Origin: an uncultured Eubacteriales bacterium
GTDB lineage: Bacteria; Bacillota; Clostridia; Monoglobales; Monoglobaceae
Assembly: GCA_900555375.1 (NCBI GenBank)
Contig: USLC01000039.1
Coordinates: 1-7,039 of the forward strand
DNA: 7,039 nucleotides
Direction: 5' to 3'
Below the pieces are notes generated by a model that made no database searches, was not told the origin of the DNA, and saw only the letters and a program-made list of their open reading frames with translations. The position numbers and the translations under genes are program-made. Numbering within the stretch: position 1 is the first letter of the stretch; each line of letters opens with the position of its first letter. Shown piece by piece: positions 6,907-7,039 of the stretch.

Positions 6907-6917
6907 GCTGGTATACT
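6889..6917 (+). promoter_or_regulatory. probable extended -10 promoter of nrdR
   Basis: TTGTTT (6889-6894), a 17-base spacer and TATACT (6912-6917), with an extended -10 TG at 6909-6910. Transcription would start near 6924, in the middle of the palindrome, about 40 bases before the nrdR ATG. The -35 is poor (3 of 6), but the -10 is 5 of 6 plus TG. It overlaps the first codons of the divergent topoisomerase B gene. Confidence 0.5.
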
Positions 6918-6930
6918 GTTTCCGGAAACA
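6917..6930. promoter_or_regulatory. perfect 14-bp palindrome, candidate operator
   Basis: TGTTTCCGGAAACA is its own reverse complement. It lies in the 57-bp divergent gap, from the last base of the putative nrdR -10 across its start point, and 11 bases before the ATG of the topoisomerase B gene. This is the classic place for a repressor dimer. It does not resemble the NrdR box or the Gram-positive LexA box, so its regulator is unknown. Confidence 0.5.
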
Positions 6931-6951
6931 AAGAATTTCCGCTCTTTGGAT

Positions 6952-6956
6952 GGAGG
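6952..6956 (+). promoter_or_regulatory. ribosome binding site of nrdR
   Basis: GGAGG, 7 bases before the ATG at 6964, fixes the nrdR start. It also argues against extending the divergent topoisomerase B gene through this stretch. Confidence 0.8.
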
Positions 6957-6963
6957 AATCATA

Positions 6964-7039
6964 ATGAAATGTCCGTTCTGTGGCTATCATGACAGCAAGG
7001 TAATTGACTCCCGGGCAGTAGACGAACGGATCCGTCGGC
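6964..7039 (+). CDS. nrdR: transcriptional repressor NrdR, N-terminus only (cut by window end)
   Basis: Zinc-ribbon/ATP-cone repressor of ribonucleotide reductase genes; its ATP-cone senses dATP/ATP. Only 25 codons are visible. They start MKCPFC, with the first zinc-binding Cys pair (Cys3, Cys6), followed by DSKVIDSR and then IRR at the edge, all diagnostic of NrdR. The remaining zinc ligands and the ATP-cone lie beyond the window. Between DSR and IRR the visible spacer (AVDER) is about two residues shorter than the usual form, for example LVGEGSS before VRRRR in E. coli. The start is set by GGAGG at 6952-6956. The gene is divergent from the topoisomerase operon with 57 bp between the two start codons. 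Confidence 0.9.
   Translation, partial: MKCPFCGYHDSKVIDSRAVDERIRR

Noticed and set aside
6917..6930. LexA (SOS) or NrdR box reading of the palindrome
   Set aside because: It lacks the GAAC-N4-GTTC core of the Gram-positive LexA box and the ACAC...GTGT pattern of the NrdR box.
6907..6990. 28-residue N-terminal extension of the topoisomerase B subunit from the ATG at 6990
   Set aside because: It overlaps the nrdR start and its ribosome binding site, has no family similarity, and would make the leader and palindrome coding.
1..7039. CRISPR array, insertion sequence, phage or defence system, tRNA or rRNA
   Set aside because: No regularly spaced repeats, transposase motifs, terminal inverted repeats or RNA gene signatures were seen; nearly all DNA is accounted for by housekeeping-type genes.

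Overview
This window looks like chromosomal DNA from a low-to-moderate GC member of the Firmicutes (Bacillota), most likely a Clostridia-class anaerobe of the Oscillospirales/Eubacteriales type. The basis is strong AGGAGG-type ribosome binding sites, sigma-A-type promoters (TTGACT-17-TATAAT), a long-form hibernation factor, an ECF-type vitamin transporter component, NrdR, and a divergent clostridial-style second type IIA topoisomerase. The species call is inference from family resemblance, not a database match.

Layout. (1) Positions 2-466, plus strand: the 3' part of an ECF transporter S component whose start lies left of the window. (2) Positions 526-1218, plus strand: a small cytoplasmic alpha/beta hydrolase with an intact Ser-Asp-His triad. 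(3) Positions 1230-1275: a 19-bp perfect hairpin shared by two convergent genes. (4) Positions 1273-1902, minus strand: a divergent thymidylate kinase (tmk) with its own near-consensus promoter. (5) Positions 2015-2557, minus strand: long-form ribosome hibernation factor (hpf), with its own promoter and a strong intrinsic terminator. (6) Positions 2711-4894 and 4918-6906, minus strand: the A and B subunits of a type IIA topoisomerase in a two-gene operon with the B subunit first. (7) Position 6964 to the right edge, plus strand: the first 25 codons of nrdR, divergent from the topoisomerase operon across a 57-bp gap that contains a perfect 14-bp palindrome.

How the genes fit together. The two topoisomerase subunits form one heterotetrameric enzyme. 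They keep all the catalytic residues checked (ATPase Glu, QTK lysine, TOPRIM Glu and DxDxD, active-site Tyr) but lack a canonical GyrA box and have a shortened C-terminal domain, which points to a topoisomerase IV-like decatenase rather than the housekeeping gyrase. The flanking genes deal with DNA precursor supply (nrdR, tmk) and ribosome storage (hpf). They are separate transcription units, so any functional link is loose.

No mobile element, CRISPR array, tRNA or rRNA was found. No gene-free stretch exceeds about 155 bases. I see no wholly new multi-gene system. The most notable points are the unusual quinolone-pocket residues of the A subunit, the divergent ATPase lid of the B subunit, and the palindrome over the putative nrdR transcription start.
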